From positions 3,596,001 to 3,660,000 of the forward strand of contig NZ_CP108025.1 in the NCBI RefSeq assembly GCF_041435095.1: a stretch of DNA of 64,000 bases, written 5' to 3'. Source of the DNA: Kitasatospora sp. NBC_00315. Its GTDB lineage: Bacteria > Actinomycetota > Actinomycetes > Streptomycetales > Streptomycetaceae. The notes under the pieces were generated by a model, which did no database searches, was not told where the DNA came from, and worked only from the letters and a program-made list of their open reading frames with translations. The number at the start of each line of letters is the position of its first letter. Position 1 is the stretch's first letter. Made by a program: the position numbers and the translations under genes. Below are positions 53,944 to 62,529 of this stretch, one piece after another.

Positions 53944-54546
53944 ATGGCATCCGACCCGCCCACCGCCCCGCGCGGGCGTCCCCGCTCCTTCGACCGCGAG
54001 CGGGCGCTCGCCCGCGCGGTCGACCTGTTCTGGGAGCACGGGTACGAGGCGACCTCGGTCGCCGACCTCACCACCGCGATGGGCATCCGCCCGCCGAGCC
54101 TCTACGCCGCGTTCGGCGACAAGCGCTCACTGTTCGAGGAGGTGGTCGCCAGCTACCGGCGGACGCACGGATCGGTCCTGGCGCAGGCACTGGACGAGGG
54201 CCCCACCGTCCGGGCCGGCGTCGCCCGGATGCTGCTGTCGGCCGCGGCCGAGTACACCGACCCGGCGCACCCGTGGGGCTGTCTGCTGACCAGTTCGACG
54301 GTCAACTGCACGTCGCCCGAGGTCGAGAACGGCCTGCGGGACGTGCGCAACGGGAACGTGGCGGCCCTGGAGTCCTGGATCCGCGCCGACGTGGCGGCCG
54401 GCCGCGAGGCGCCCGGCGCCGACGCCGCGGCGCTGGCCCTGTTCACCGGCACCGTCCTGCAGGGAATGTCGCAGCGCGCCCGGGACGGCGCCACCCGGGC
54501 CGAGCTCGAACAGGTCGCCGAGCTGGCCATGCGCGCCTGGCCGTAG
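53944..54546 (+). CDS. TetR/AcrR-family transcriptional regulator
   Basis: A 200-residue protein with the N-terminal HTH RALARAVDLFWEHGYEATSVADLTTAMGI and PPSLYAAFGDKRSLFEEVV. The C-terminal domain (HPWGCLLTSSTVNC, AALALFTGTVLQGMSQRARDG) is of the YcdC/RutR-like TetR type often paired with oxidoreductases. It is divergent from the SDR gene with shared operator repeats. The ligand is unknown. Confidence 0.92.
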   Translation: MASDPPTAPRGRPRSFDRERALARAVDLFWEHGYEATSVADLTTAMGIRPPSLYAAFGDKRSLFEEVVASYRRTHGSVLAQALDEGPTVRAGVARMLLSAAAEYTDPAHPWGCLLTSSTVNCTSPEVENGLRDVRNGNVAALESWIRADVAAGREAPGADAAALALFTGTVLQGMSQRARDGATRAELEQVAELAMRAWP

Positions 54547-54550
54547 GCGG

Positions 54551-54617
54551 CGGTTCACGCCCGGCGGGGGCGGGCCCGACGGTTCACGCCCGGCGGGAGC
54601 GGTTCACGCCCGGCGGG
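54551..54617. repeat. Three copies of an 18-mer including the thpR stop
   Basis: CGGTTCACGCCCGGCGGG occurs at 54551-54568, 54580-54597 and 54600-54617. The last spans the stop codon of the minus-strand thpR gene (TCA at 54604-54606). The others are in the intergenic space. Confidence 0.9.
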
Positions 54618-55191
54618 CCAGCGGCCAGCTCCGGACGCTCTCGTAGTGGGCGAAGCCGCCGTCCTGTTCGCTCTTCATCAGGTGCACCTCGGCGGCCTCC
54701 CAGTCGGTGCCGCAGAACGGTGCCAGCGCGCCCTCGAAGGCCGCCAGTTCCTCCACCACGTGCCGGCGCACGGCCCGGCGCCGCCCGCGCGGCGAGCCGG
54801 TACGGGCCAGGGTGAGGTGCGGGTGGAAGCGGAACGCCTCGCCCTCGCCGATCACCCCGGCCGCCGCGGTGGTGACCGCCTCGGCCAGCTGCCGCAGTGC
54901 CCGGGTCTCGCCGTCCACCCCGGCCCAGAGCGCCCGGTCGCCGAACCGCCCGGAGCCGGCCAGCCGGAGCCGGTGCGCGCCGTGCCCGGACACGGCCCCG
55001 GCGAGCACCCGCTCCAGCTCCGGGAGCTGCTCCGCCGCCACCTCGCCGAGGAACGCCAGCGTCAGGTGCCAGCCGTCGACGCCCGTCCAGCGCAGCCGCT
55101 CCGCGCCGGGCAGTTCGCGCATCGGGGCGAGGGCGTCCACCAGTTCCCGTACCGCCCCGGTCGGCGGCAGCACCGCCACAAAGAGCCTCAT
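54604..55191 (-). CDS. thpR: RNA 2',3'-cyclic phosphodiesterase (2H family)
   Basis: A 195-residue 2H phosphoesterase. Both catalytic HxT motifs are present, as WHLTLAFLG (about residue 42) and HPHLTLAR (about 123). It begins RLFVAVLPPTGAVRELV. The family hydrolyses 2',3'-cyclic phosphates to 2'-phosphates and can ligate RNA halves. ATG 55191. It is divergent from a GNAT gene. Its 3' end is present as a triplicated 18-mer. Confidence 0.92.
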   Translation of the reverse strand: MRLFVAVLPPTGAVRELVDALAPMRELPGAERLRWTGVDGWHLTLAFLGEVAAEQLPELERVLAGAVSGHGAHRLRLAGSGRFGDRALWAGVDGETRALRQLAEAVTTAAAGVIGEGEAFRFHPHLTLARTGSPRGRRRAVRRHVVEELAAFEGALAPFCGTDWEAAEVHLMKSEQDGGFAHYESVRSWPLARRA

Positions 55192-55224
55192 GGGGCCATC
55201 TTCCCCCGCGACCACCGGCTGGGT

Positions 55225-55230
55225 TAGAAC
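55225..55230 (+). promoter_or_regulatory. -10 box implying leaderless GNAT transcript
   Basis: TAGAAC at 55225-55230 is a fair -10 element only 7 bases before the ATG at 55238, and no Shine-Dalgarno sequence is seen. This suggests leaderless translation, as for serC. Confidence 0.45.
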
Positions 55231-55237
55231 AATTCGT

Positions 55238-55753
55238 ATGAAGATCCGTACCGGAGGCCCCGAGGACGCGGCCGACATCATCGCCCTGCTGGACTCCGCC
55301 ATCGCCTGGCTGACCTCGCTGGGACGCACCGGCCAGTGGGGGGAGCGGCCGTGGTCCGTCCGGCCCGCCGCGGTCCAGCGCATCCACGAGTACACCCGCG
55401 ACCACCTGGTGCGGATCGCCGAGGACGCCGGGGGCCGGACGATCGGCGCCTGCGTGCTCTCCGAGACGCCGGCCGGGTACGCCACGCCGGTCGACGAACG
55501 GGAGCTGTACGTCCGCAACCTGGTCACGGAGCGGGCCCGTTCGGGGTCCGGCATCGGCGCCGCGCTGATCGCGGACGCGCTGTCCGAGGCCCGCCGACGG
55601 GGCATCCGCCTGCTCCGGGTGGACTGCTACGCGGGCGGCGACCGGCGGCTGGTCGGGCAGTACCGGGCCCTCGGGTTCACCGAGACCGACGCCTTCGAGG
55701 TCGAGCAGCCGGGCGGCCCCTGGCCGGGCCAGATCCTGGAGATCAGGCTCTGA
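55238..55753 (+). CDS. GNAT-family N-acetyltransferase
   Basis: A 171-residue protein: KIRTGGPEDAADIIALLDSA at the N-terminus and the acetyl-CoA motif YVRNLVTERARSGSGIGAALIADALSEARRRG, with Q/RxxGxG/A as SGSGIGA. It ends in YRALGFTETDAF. The Trp-rich QWGERPWSVRP segment indicates a distinct subgroup. The substrate is unknown. It is followed convergently by an MFS gene. Confidence 0.88.
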   Translation: MKIRTGGPEDAADIIALLDSAIAWLTSLGRTGQWGERPWSVRPAAVQRIHEYTRDHLVRIAEDAGGRTIGACVLSETPAGYATPVDERELYVRNLVTERARSGSGIGAALIADALSEARRRGIRLLRVDCYAGGDRRLVGQYRALGFTETDAFEVEQPGGPWPGQILEIRL

Positions 55754-55797
55754 CCGCCGGCCGGCCCGGGCTCGTCGGAGCCGGGCCGGCCGCGTCG

Positions 55798-57324
55798 TCA
55801 GCAGGCCGCGGCCAGCTCCGACTTCGCGGCGGAGACGGTTCGCGGCACGAAGGCCACCACTCGCCCGCCCCGGCCCGGGTGCAGGTCGACCCGCACCCGC
55901 AGGTCCGCGCTGCGGGCCAGCACCACGGCGACCACCAGCGCCGCCAGCGCCGAGACGGCGCCGCAGGCCAGCAGGCCGAGCCGGGGGCCGTACACATCGG
56001 TCACCCAACCGACCACCGGGGCGCCGATCGGCGTGCCGCCGGTGAAGACCAGCACCAGGAGACCCATCACCCGGCCCCGCATGGCGGGGTCGGTGTTCAG
56101 CTGGAGCATCGAGTTGACCGAGGTGTTGAAACTCAGTCCGAAGATCCCGATCAGCGTCAGCAGCACGGCGAAGGACCAGTAGCCGGGAGCGGAGGCCGCG
56201 AGCACCTCCAGCGTGCCGAAGCCGAGCGCCGCGCCGACCAGCCAGCGCAGCCGGGGCGCGCCACGCCGGGCCGCGAGCAGCGCGCCGGCCAGTGAGCCGA
56301 CCGCCATCGCGGTGTTGAGCAGCCCGTACTGCCCGGCGCCGACCTTGAACGTGTCGTAGGCGAAACCGGACAGCAGGGTCGGGAAGTTGAACCCGAAGGT
56401 GCCGATGAAACCGGCCATCACCATCGGCCAGAGCAGCTCGGGGCGCTCCTTGACGTACCGCAGGCCCTCGCGGAGCTGGCCACGCTCGCGGGAGATCGGG
56501 GCGGTCGGGCGCAGTTCGCTCGTCCGCATCGCCAGCAGCCCGCCGATCACGGCGGCGAAGGACAGCGCGTTGACGGCGAACGCCCAGCCGCTGCCGACCG
56601 CGGCGATGAGCATCCCGGCCACCGCCGGGCCGACCAGCCGGGCGGTCTGGAAGTTGGCGGCGTTCAGGCTGACGGCGTTGGCGAGGTCCTTCGGGCCGAC
56701 CATCTCGGAGACGAAGGCCTGCCGGGTCGGGTTGTCGACCACGGTGACCAGGCCGAGCAGCAGGGCGAAGGCGTAGACGTGGTACGGCGTCACGATGCCG
56801 CCGACGGTCATCGCGGCGAGGCCGGCGGCGAGCAGGCCCATCGCGCCCTGGGTGGCGATCAGCAGCCGGCGCTTGGGCATCCGGTCGGCGAGGACGCCGC
56901 CGAACAGGCCCAGCAGCAGCATCGGCAGGAACTGCATGGCGGTGGTGATACCGACCGCGAGCGGGCTGCCGGTCAGGCTGAGGACCAGCCAGTCCTGGGC
57001 GATCCGCTGCATCCAGGTCCCGGTGTTGGAGACCACCTGGCCGGCGAAGAAGTAGCGGTAGTTGCGGATCCGCAGGGAGGAGAACATACCGCCGGGGCGG
57101 GTGAACCGCGTGCCCGTGGGGCCGCTGCGGTCGCTCGTGCGGCCCGGGTCGGATGCGGCGGGGGTGACCGCCGCGGTGCGTTCGTCGGGGTCGTCGTCGC
57201 CGGTGCCCGGCAGGCCCGTGGGGGCGGGCGCGTGGCTCTCGGCGGTGGCGGCGGTGGCCGCGGTGGGATCGGTGCTGTCGTCGGTACGGATGGCGGCGGC
57301 GCTGGCTGCGGCCGGCGGTGTCAC
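55798..57324 (-). CDS. MFS transporter, DHA3/EntS-like family
   Basis: A 508-residue protein with a long disordered cytoplasmic N-terminus (about 75 residues). The core begins FSSLRIRNYRYFFAGQVVSNTGTWMQRIAQDWLVLSL, the signature of the EntS/DHA3 exporter group, with GLFGGVLADRMPKRRLL (motif A) and VDNPTRQAFVSEMVGP. It is likely an efflux pump. GTG 57324 follows GGGGAGACC. It lies 147 bases downstream of a MarR gene on the same strand, a common efflux/regulator arrangement. Confidence 0.9.
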   Translation of the reverse strand: MTPPAAASAAAIRTDDSTDPTAATAATAESHAPAPTGLPGTGDDDPDERTAAVTPAASDPGRTSDRSGPTGTRFTRPGGMFSSLRIRNYRYFFAGQVVSNTGTWMQRIAQDWLVLSLTGSPLAVGITTAMQFLPMLLLGLFGGVLADRMPKRRLLIATQGAMGLLAAGLAAMTVGGIVTPYHVYAFALLLGLVTVVDNPTRQAFVSEMVGPKDLANAVSLNAANFQTARLVGPAVAGMLIAAVGSGWAFAVNALSFAAVIGGLLAMRTSELRPTAPISRERGQLREGLRYVKERPELLWPMVMAGFIGTFGFNFPTLLSGFAYDTFKVGAGQYGLLNTAMAVGSLAGALLAARRGAPRLRWLVGAALGFGTLEVLAASAPGYWSFAVLLTLIGIFGLSFNTSVNSMLQLNTDPAMRGRVMGLLVLVFTGGTPIGAPVVGWVTDVYGPRLGLLACGAVSALAALVVAVVLARSADLRVRVDLHPGRGGRVVAFVPRTVSAAKSELAAAC

Positions 57325-57471
57325 TGTGGTCTCCCCTCGATGCGCGACGGCCCGGTGGGCGGCCGTCGCGCTACTGGTGTCCGTGATCGGTGCTGCGGTG
57401 ATGCGGTACTCCTTCTGCGATGCGGTCGGGACGTCCTGCTGCCGTGCTCGGCCGGCCGGTGGCCGCCGCGC

Positions 57472-57909
57472 CTATTGCAGGTGTGCGAGCTTGTAGAGCA
57501 CGGGTGCGGCCGCTCTCAGCGTGGCCCACTCGTCCTCGTCCAGGCCCTCGGCGATCTCGGCGAGCCAGGCGTTGCGCCGGCGGCGGCTCTCCAGAAGGAT
57601 CGCCTCCGCCTGCTCGGTGCTGCTGACGACCACCTGACGGCGGTCGTCCGGGTGCGGCTCACGCCGTACCAGCCCCTTCTCCTCCAGCATCGCGACGATC
57701 CTGGTCATGGACGGCGGCTGGACGTGCTCGCGCCGGGCGAGCTCGCCCGGCGTGGCCTGACCGCAGCGCGCGAGGGTGCCGAGCACCCCCATCTCGGTGG
57801 GGCTCAGCGACTCCGCGACGGGCTGGTGTCGAAGCCGGCGGGCCAGGCGCATGACGGACGACCGCAGCTGACTGATCGCTGCGAGGTCCTCCTCGGACGT
57901 CTCGGGCAT
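57472..57909 (-). CDS. MarR-family transcriptional regulator
   Basis: A 145-residue winged-helix protein: LSPTEMGVLGTLARCGQATPGELARREHVQPPSMTRIVAMLEEKGLVRREPHPDDRRQVVVSST contains the HTH and the DxRxxxV wing. It probably represses the MFS pump encoded downstream, and itself. ATG 57909. An inverted repeat directly upstream is a likely binding site. Confidence 0.92.
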   Translation of the reverse strand: MPETSEEDLAAISQLRSSVMRLARRLRHQPVAESLSPTEMGVLGTLARCGQATPGELARREHVQPPSMTRIVAMLEEKGLVRREPHPDDRRQVVVSSTEQAEAILLESRRRRNAWLAEIAEGLDEDEWATLRAAAPVLYKLAHLQ

Positions 57910-57922
57910 GTAGTTAGACTAC
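57910..57922. promoter_or_regulatory. Candidate MarR operator
   Basis: GTAGT-TAG-ACTAC, a perfect 5-bp-arm inverted repeat at 57910-57922, directly adjoins the marR ATG in an AT-rich patch. The position suits autorepression. Confidence 0.5.
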
Positions 57923-57960
57923 GTCATTACTCTCGCTAAGGAAAACGGGATACCCCGGGG

Positions 57961-58014
57961 CCTCCCCCGGCCCCCGCGCCTCCCCCGGCCCCCGCGCCTC
58001 CCCCGACCCCCGCG
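57961..58014. repeat. 18-bp tandem repeat, three copies
   Basis: The unit CCTCCCCCGGCCCCCGCG occurs at 57961-57978 and 57979-57996, with a one-base variant at 57997-58014. More C-rich simple sequence continues to about 58110, up to the 3' end of the NTPase gene. Confidence 0.85.
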
Positions 58015-58131
58015 CCCGGCGCGCCACCGCTGCCGCTCCCGCCCGGCACTCCCCGGCGCGCCCCGGCCCGCCCGGCCCCTCGCCGCCCCGCCCCGCCCCG
58101 GGCGATCCGGCGGCCCCGGCCGCGCCGCCCG

Positions 58132-59982
58132 TCAGAGCGTCCCGGCCCCGCCCTCCCAATGGCGCCCGGCCGCGGCGCGCCCGTGCACGTCCACCGCCGC
58201 CATCCCGTCCGGCATCGCCAGCACCAGCAGGGTGCCGATCAGCGCCATCGACCGGATCTCCGAGCCCAGCCGCAGCTGGTACTCCTCGCCCCCGGCCCCC
58301 GGCCGCCGCAGCCCGACCAGACCGTCGGCCCAGGCCGTGGCCACCAGCGGCCCGGCCGCGGTCGCACCGACGGCCACCGCGGTGACGGGGCTCCCGCGCC
58401 GGTCGAGCGGTTCGGCCATCGGGTCGGAGTCCGGGCCCCAGAGCCGGACGGCGCCGTCGAGTCCACCGCTCACCAGCAGGGGGACGTCCGGGTCCGACAG
58501 CCCGCCACCGCCCAGCGCGACGCCCGCCAGCGCGGTCACCGGGCCCCGGTGCAGCTGCTCGCTGATCACCTCGCCGGCCTCGTACCAGTGCACGAGACCG
58601 CTCGCGTCCCCGAAGGCCGGCGCGGTCTTCGGGAGCCGGCCGATCGCCGCCACCGCGGTCAGCTCGCCGTCGGCCTCGGCGCCCATCGCGAAGATCGCCT
58701 CGTTCAGCGCGTACGGCTCCAGGCCGGAGCCCGGCTCGGCCGGGGGGATCAGCTCGCTCGCGCCCCAGACGTCCAGCAGGACGACCGAACCGCCCGCGGT
58801 CATCGCCAGGCCGCGCAGCGGACGCGGCTCGGGCAGCACGACCGAGCCGATCCGCCGTCCGGTGGCGGCGTCGAAGGTGCGCACCGTACCGCTCGGACCG
58901 GCCGCCAGCAGCTGCGAGCGGAGCCCGGCCGTCAGGGCCGTCACCTCGGGGCCGGGCGCGCCCGGGCCGCTCTCCCGCCAGCGCGCCCACCGGCCGCTCC
59001 ACGCCCCACCGGCGCCGGCCAGCGCGGCCGCGGCCGCGTCGTCCACGCCGAGCAGCCTGGTCCGCAGGACGGCGGCCCGGACGGCCGGGTCGTCCTCGTC
59101 GATCAGCGCCGGGCCGGCCGCCGCCCAGGCCCTGGCCAGCACGTCGTCCCGGCCCTCGGTCGCGGCCGTGACGGCGGCCGGCCGGGCCCGGACGTACAGC
59201 AGCGGATCGGCCGGCATCGGCCCGAGGTCGCCGGCCCGGGCGGCCGACGACCAGAGCTCCGAGAGCAGGTCCTCGTCCACCGCGCGCAGGTCCCGGACGC
59301 CGTCGGCGGCGCGCGGCACCCGGCCGATCAGCTCCGCCGCGTCGGCCGGCGCGGCGGCGGCGACGCCGAGGGCCTGCCCCGGCAGCGGGTACCCGGCCGG
59401 ATCGGCGCCCGCCCGCAGGCACCAGGCGTCGAAGCGTTCCCGGTCCGTCCACTGCGGGTCGTCCAGCTCCAGGACGGCCGGCTGCGCCGCGGCGGCCCCG
59501 AGGACGAACGCCCCGGCCGCGGGCCCGCCGGTGGAGGCCTCCACCACCAGCCGGACGTGCGGCAGCGCCAGCATCGGGTTGAGCAGCTCGGTGACCAGCC
59601 GGCCCGGCTCGGCCGCCTCGTCCAGCTCCGCCACGCAGATCACCGTCCGGCGGTCGTCGCGGGCCAGGGCCGCCAGCAGGTCGGCCGGGCGGTGCGCAAC
59701 CACGCCGAGCTGCCGCCCGAGCGACCAGACCGCCGCCCGCAGGCCGAACCCGGCCGCGGGCAGCACCCCGTGGATCCGCTGCCCGCTCGGGGCGGCCCCC
59801 GTGATCCCCCCGAGCACCAGCCAGGCCAGCAGGTGCGACTTGCCCGCACCGGGCCCGCCCGAGACCCGGCAGAGCTGCGGCGCCCGCGGGTCGTCCAGCC
59901 AGCCGAGCAGCGCCAGACCGGCCGCCCGGCGCCCCGCCCCCAGCGGGGGCATCCGCCGGCCGCCCTCATCAGGCTCGTTCAT
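58132..59982 (-). CDS. P-loop NTPase with C-terminal WD40-like propeller, in toxin locus
   Basis: A 616-residue protein. The N-terminal ATPase has Walker A SGGPGAGKSHLLAWLV (about residues 40-55) and Walker B-like TVICVAELDEA. The C-terminal half (about 345-616) has repeated beta-strand units with W/D endings (TFDAATGRRIGSVVLPEP, LVSGGLDGAVRLWG, LVATAWADGLVGLRRP) and is probably a WD40-like propeller. Similar NTPase-WD40 proteins accompany Streptomyces polymorphic toxin loci. It starts 39 bases after the SUKH-4 gene on the same strand. Its job is unknown. Confidence 0.75.
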   Translation of the reverse strand: MNEPDEGGRRMPPLGAGRRAAGLALLGWLDDPRAPQLCRVSGGPGAGKSHLLAWLVLGGITGAAPSGQRIHGVLPAAGFGLRAAVWSLGRQLGVVAHRPADLLAALARDDRRTVICVAELDEAAEPGRLVTELLNPMLALPHVRLVVEASTGGPAAGAFVLGAAAAQPAVLELDDPQWTDRERFDAWCLRAGADPAGYPLPGQALGVAAAAPADAAELIGRVPRAADGVRDLRAVDEDLLSELWSSAARAGDLGPMPADPLLYVRARPAAVTAATEGRDDVLARAWAAAGPALIDEDDPAVRAAVLRTRLLGVDDAAAAALAGAGGAWSGRWARWRESGPGAPGPEVTALTAGLRSQLLAAGPSGTVRTFDAATGRRIGSVVLPEPRPLRGLAMTAGGSVVLLDVWGASELIPPAEPGSGLEPYALNEAIFAMGAEADGELTAVAAIGRLPKTAPAFGDASGLVHWYEAGEVISEQLHRGPVTALAGVALGGGGLSDPDVPLLVSGGLDGAVRLWGPDSDPMAEPLDRRGSPVTAVAVGATAAGPLVATAWADGLVGLRRPGAGGEEYQLRLGSEIRSMALIGTLLVLAMPDGMAAVDVHGRAAAGRHWEGGAGTL

Positions 59983-60021
59983 CTTCGCTCCCCAATCGGC
60001 CGGCCGGACCGCCGGCGGCGG

Positions 60022-60858
60022 TCAGCCGCTGCGCTCCGCCAGATGGACCATCAGTGCCTTGACCCCGTCCTCGCGGGACTGCGCGCTCGCGCCGTAGTCG
60101 AAGGCGTGCGTGAACTGCGCATCGGTGAAGGTGTCCGCCAGCCAGAGGGCGCAGTAGTGGCCGGGCATCAGGCAGGGCTCCAGCTCGCAGTACACCCGGG
60201 TGACCTGTTCGGGCTCGACGCCCTCGGCCCGCAACCGGTGCCAGAGCAGCTCCTCCGGGTGCGGCAGCCCGGGACCGCCGACCGCCGTGGCGATCTGCTC
60301 GCCGCCGTCCGCGTCCAGGTACCCGAAGGCCGCCGAGGAGTCGACGTTCAGCGGCAGCCGCAGGTCGTCCAGCACCCTCGGCCACCAGCTCTCCCGCTCC
60401 TCGAACGCGGCGGGGTCCAGTTCGAGCAGACCGCCGCGAAGTGCCAGGTAGGCCCCGAAGGCCGCCTCCGGATCCTGCGCGTCCTCCATCTCCGGCAGCC
60501 GGCGGTCCAGCAGGAGCAGACCGGCCGCGAACGCCTCCACGCTGCTGTTCACCGGCAGTTCGGGGATCGAGGTGCCGAGCACCACGGCGCGCACCGAGCG
60601 GTCCGGCGCGAGGTAGAACTGCGCGCCGCGGTCGGCTCCGATCCTCAACTGCCCTGCGGCCGCCCCGGCGTCCCACCCGAGCACGGCCGCGAACTCGCCG
60701 AGCGAGAGCGGCTCGGACGGCTCGGCGGCGGTGAAGTAGCGGCCGACCTGGAGCGGCAGGCCGGGCGTGCGCAGCGGGCCCGGCGGCGCGATGTCGAGGC
60801 TGCGCAGGCCCCGCTCGCCGAAGTGCGCCAGCAGCGCGGCGGCAAGGTCGTCACTCAT
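60022..60858 (-). CDS. SUKH-4-type immunity protein with Cys-rich C-terminal domain
   Basis: A 278-residue protein. Residues about 25-120 fit SUKH-4 (RTPGLPLQVGRYF, GQLRIGADRGAQFYLAP, SIPELPVNSSVEAFAAGLLLL). A second domain follows, with the distinctive segment YC224-ELEP-C229-LMPGHY-C236 and WLADTFTDAQFTHAFDYG. This resembles the short deaminase-like domains fused to SUKH proteins in actinobacteria, but the upstream H/C-x-E proton-shuttle motif is not clear to me. It is downstream of a second SUKH-4 gene and a deaminase toxin. ATG 60858. Confidence 0.72.
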   Translation of the reverse strand: MSDDLAAALLAHFGERGLRSLDIAPPGPLRTPGLPLQVGRYFTAAEPSEPLSLGEFAAVLGWDAGAAAGQLRIGADRGAQFYLAPDRSVRAVVLGTSIPELPVNSSVEAFAAGLLLLDRRLPEMEDAQDPEAAFGAYLALRGGLLELDPAAFEERESWWPRVLDDLRLPLNVDSSAAFGYLDADGGEQIATAVGGPGLPHPEELLWHRLRAEGVEPEQVTRVYCELEPCLMPGHYCALWLADTFTDAQFTHAFDYGASAQSREDGVKALMVHLAERSG

Positions 60859-60880
60859 CTGCGAAGCACCTGTCTCTCGG

Positions 60881-61495
60881 TCACAGCATCGGGTAGGAAT
60901 CCAGGTACATCTCCCAGAAGTGCGCGCCACTTCTGAACGGCTGGCGGTCCCAGGCGGTCATCCGCGTGCGGATCAGGTCGATGACCGCGGCCCAGTCGTC
61001 GGGATACGGATCGTCCTCCGGGCGCGGGCGCTCTGCCTCCACCTTGTAGACCAGGTAGGCGAAGGAGGAGAGATCCCGGTGGGCCAGCTCGTAGACCAGC
61101 CCGTCGAACTCGACGGTGTCCTCGTCGGACCCGCCGTCCGGCCCGTCGTCGAGGCTGTGGTCCGGGTCGCAGATCCAGACCGTGCCGTCCGCCGGCCTGA
61201 CGAACACCTCCGACTGGTAGACCATGCCCACCGGCTGGAGGAGCCCGGCCGGGGTGTCGATCGGCTCGGCCGAAAGGTCGTCCTGGAAGACCGAGTCCGG
61301 GCTGGCCGGATCCCGTTCCACCAGGTCGGGCAGGGCCCGGAACAGCCCGCCCGAGTGGGGCACGCCGTACTCCGTCGCGAACCGGGCGGCCTGCGCGTCC
61401 GGCCAGATCCGCGCCGCGGCATCGGCTCGGAACTTGAGCAACCCGCCCGGCGGCAGGCTGCGCTCCAGCACCTGCCAGTCGATCGACACCAACAT
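60881..61495 (-). CDS. SUKH-4-like immunity protein
   Basis: A 204-residue acidic protein lying directly downstream (32 bases) of the deaminase toxin gene. It has a SUKH-4-like layout (FATEYGVPHSGGLFRALPDL, GMVYQSEVFVRPADGTVWICD, DLSSFAYLVYKVEAERPRP). The position and acidity fit the cognate antitoxin of the toxin encoded at 61528-62529. ATG 61495 has GGGAGGAG upstream; GTG 61516 is less likely because it precedes that site. Confidence 0.72.
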   Translation of the reverse strand: MLVSIDWQVLERSLPPGGLLKFRADAAARIWPDAQAARFATEYGVPHSGGLFRALPDLVERDPASPDSVFQDDLSAEPIDTPAGLLQPVGMVYQSEVFVRPADGTVWICDPDHSLDDGPDGGSDEDTVEFDGLVYELAHRDLSSFAYLVYKVEAERPRPEDDPYPDDWAAVIDLIRTRMTAWDRQPFRSGAHFWEMYLDSYPML

Positions 61496-61527
61496 CTCGG
61501 ACTCCTCCCGGTTCACCGACCCCGACC

Positions 61528-62529
61528 CTACAGACCCCGCTCGACGAGCTTGTCCGCCCGGACCTTTCGCTTGGCGTCCCTGGCCGCCTTGAGCTCACGT
61601 CCGCGCTCGTCGAAGTCGTCGGTGCCCATCGTGCCGTCGTTGCGGCCGGCCTCGTGGTCCTGCCTGAGCCGGTCGAGGTAGGCCTTGTGGCCGAAGTCGC
61701 GGTCGGCCTGCGGCACCTTGTTGTCGTAGTCGACGCCGTGGGAGACCTGCAGATCGGGGTTGTGCGGCTCGAAGTGCCGGCCCATCCAGCGATTGCAGTT
61801 CGCGTCCGCCTGACAGGGCGCCCGTTCGGTGTAGAGCTCCCGGACGTTGCCCTCCCGGCCGCCGAGCAGGGGTTTTCCGATCGACCGCTCGGAGTGGCTG
61901 CGCTTGTCACCGCTCCGGCCGACCAGGACGAACTCGTTGCCGGCCTCGTCCTTGTAGCGCAGCGCCGCGTAGTTCTTGCCGCCGTGGTCGCCGTTGGCCC
62001 GCCGGGCCTCCTCGGTGGCCCGGGAGAGGTCCGTCGGCTCGGTGATCTTCTGGCTGTCCACGCCCTCGTGCGGATTGTTCTTGTCCTGACGGGCGTGGTA
62101 CTTCTTCTTCATGTCCGACGCGGACGGATCCTGCACCCGTTTGTGCTCGGAGTCGAGGATGGTGTGGACGCCGGAGCCGTCCTTCGGGTCCACGTCGTGC
62201 AGAGCGCCGTCCCGCAGTTCCTGCACCCGGCCGTCGTCGTGGATGAAGTACTTCTTCGGGCCCTTGCCGCCGCCTCCGCCACCCGCGCCGTGCCCGGAGC
62301 CACCGGGGTTGCCCGGGCGGTGGGTGACGTCCTTCTTCCCGCCGTCCAGGATCTTGGCGATCTTGCCGGCGTGTTCGGCGTCGTGTTCCACGTGGTTCTC
62401 GGCGGAGCGTTTCAGCCGGTTGCCGGTGGACTTGTAGAGGTCCCTGACCGCCCTGCCGACGTCGTCGCCGAGCGTCTTGCCCATCTTCTCGGCGCCGTGC
62501 GCCAGGGCCTTGGCCGCCTCACTGGTCAC
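61528..62529 (-). CDS. Polymorphic toxin with C-terminal nucleic-acid deaminase domain
   Basis: A 333-residue protein. The N-terminal 65 residues are helical, followed by a Gly-rich linker (about 72-90, GGSGHGAGGGGGGKG). The C-terminal half carries the zinc-deaminase signature: H212-S-E214-R, then LYTERAP-C239-N5-C245, with zinc ligands H212, C239, C245 and catalytic E214. This matches deaminase toxins of the XOO_2897 type in polymorphic toxin systems. No secretion signal is present on this chain; the WXG100_2-like protein encoded just upstream (GTGA overlap) probably provides targeting to a type VII system. Confidence 0.82.
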   Translation of the reverse strand: MTSEAAKALAHGAEKMGKTLGDDVGRAVRDLYKSTGNRLKRSAENHVEHDAEHAGKIAKILDGGKKDVTHRPGNPGGSGHGAGGGGGGKGPKKYFIHDDGRVQELRDGALHDVDPKDGSGVHTILDSEHKRVQDPSASDMKKKYHARQDKNNPHEGVDSQKITEPTDLSRATEEARRANGDHGGKNYAALRYKDEAGNEFVLVGRSGDKRSHSERSIGKPLLGGREGNVRELYTERAPCQADANCNRWMGRHFEPHNPDLQVSHGVDYDNKVPQADRDFGHKAYLDRLRQDHEAGRNDGTMGTDDFDERGRELKAARDAKRKVRADKLVERGL

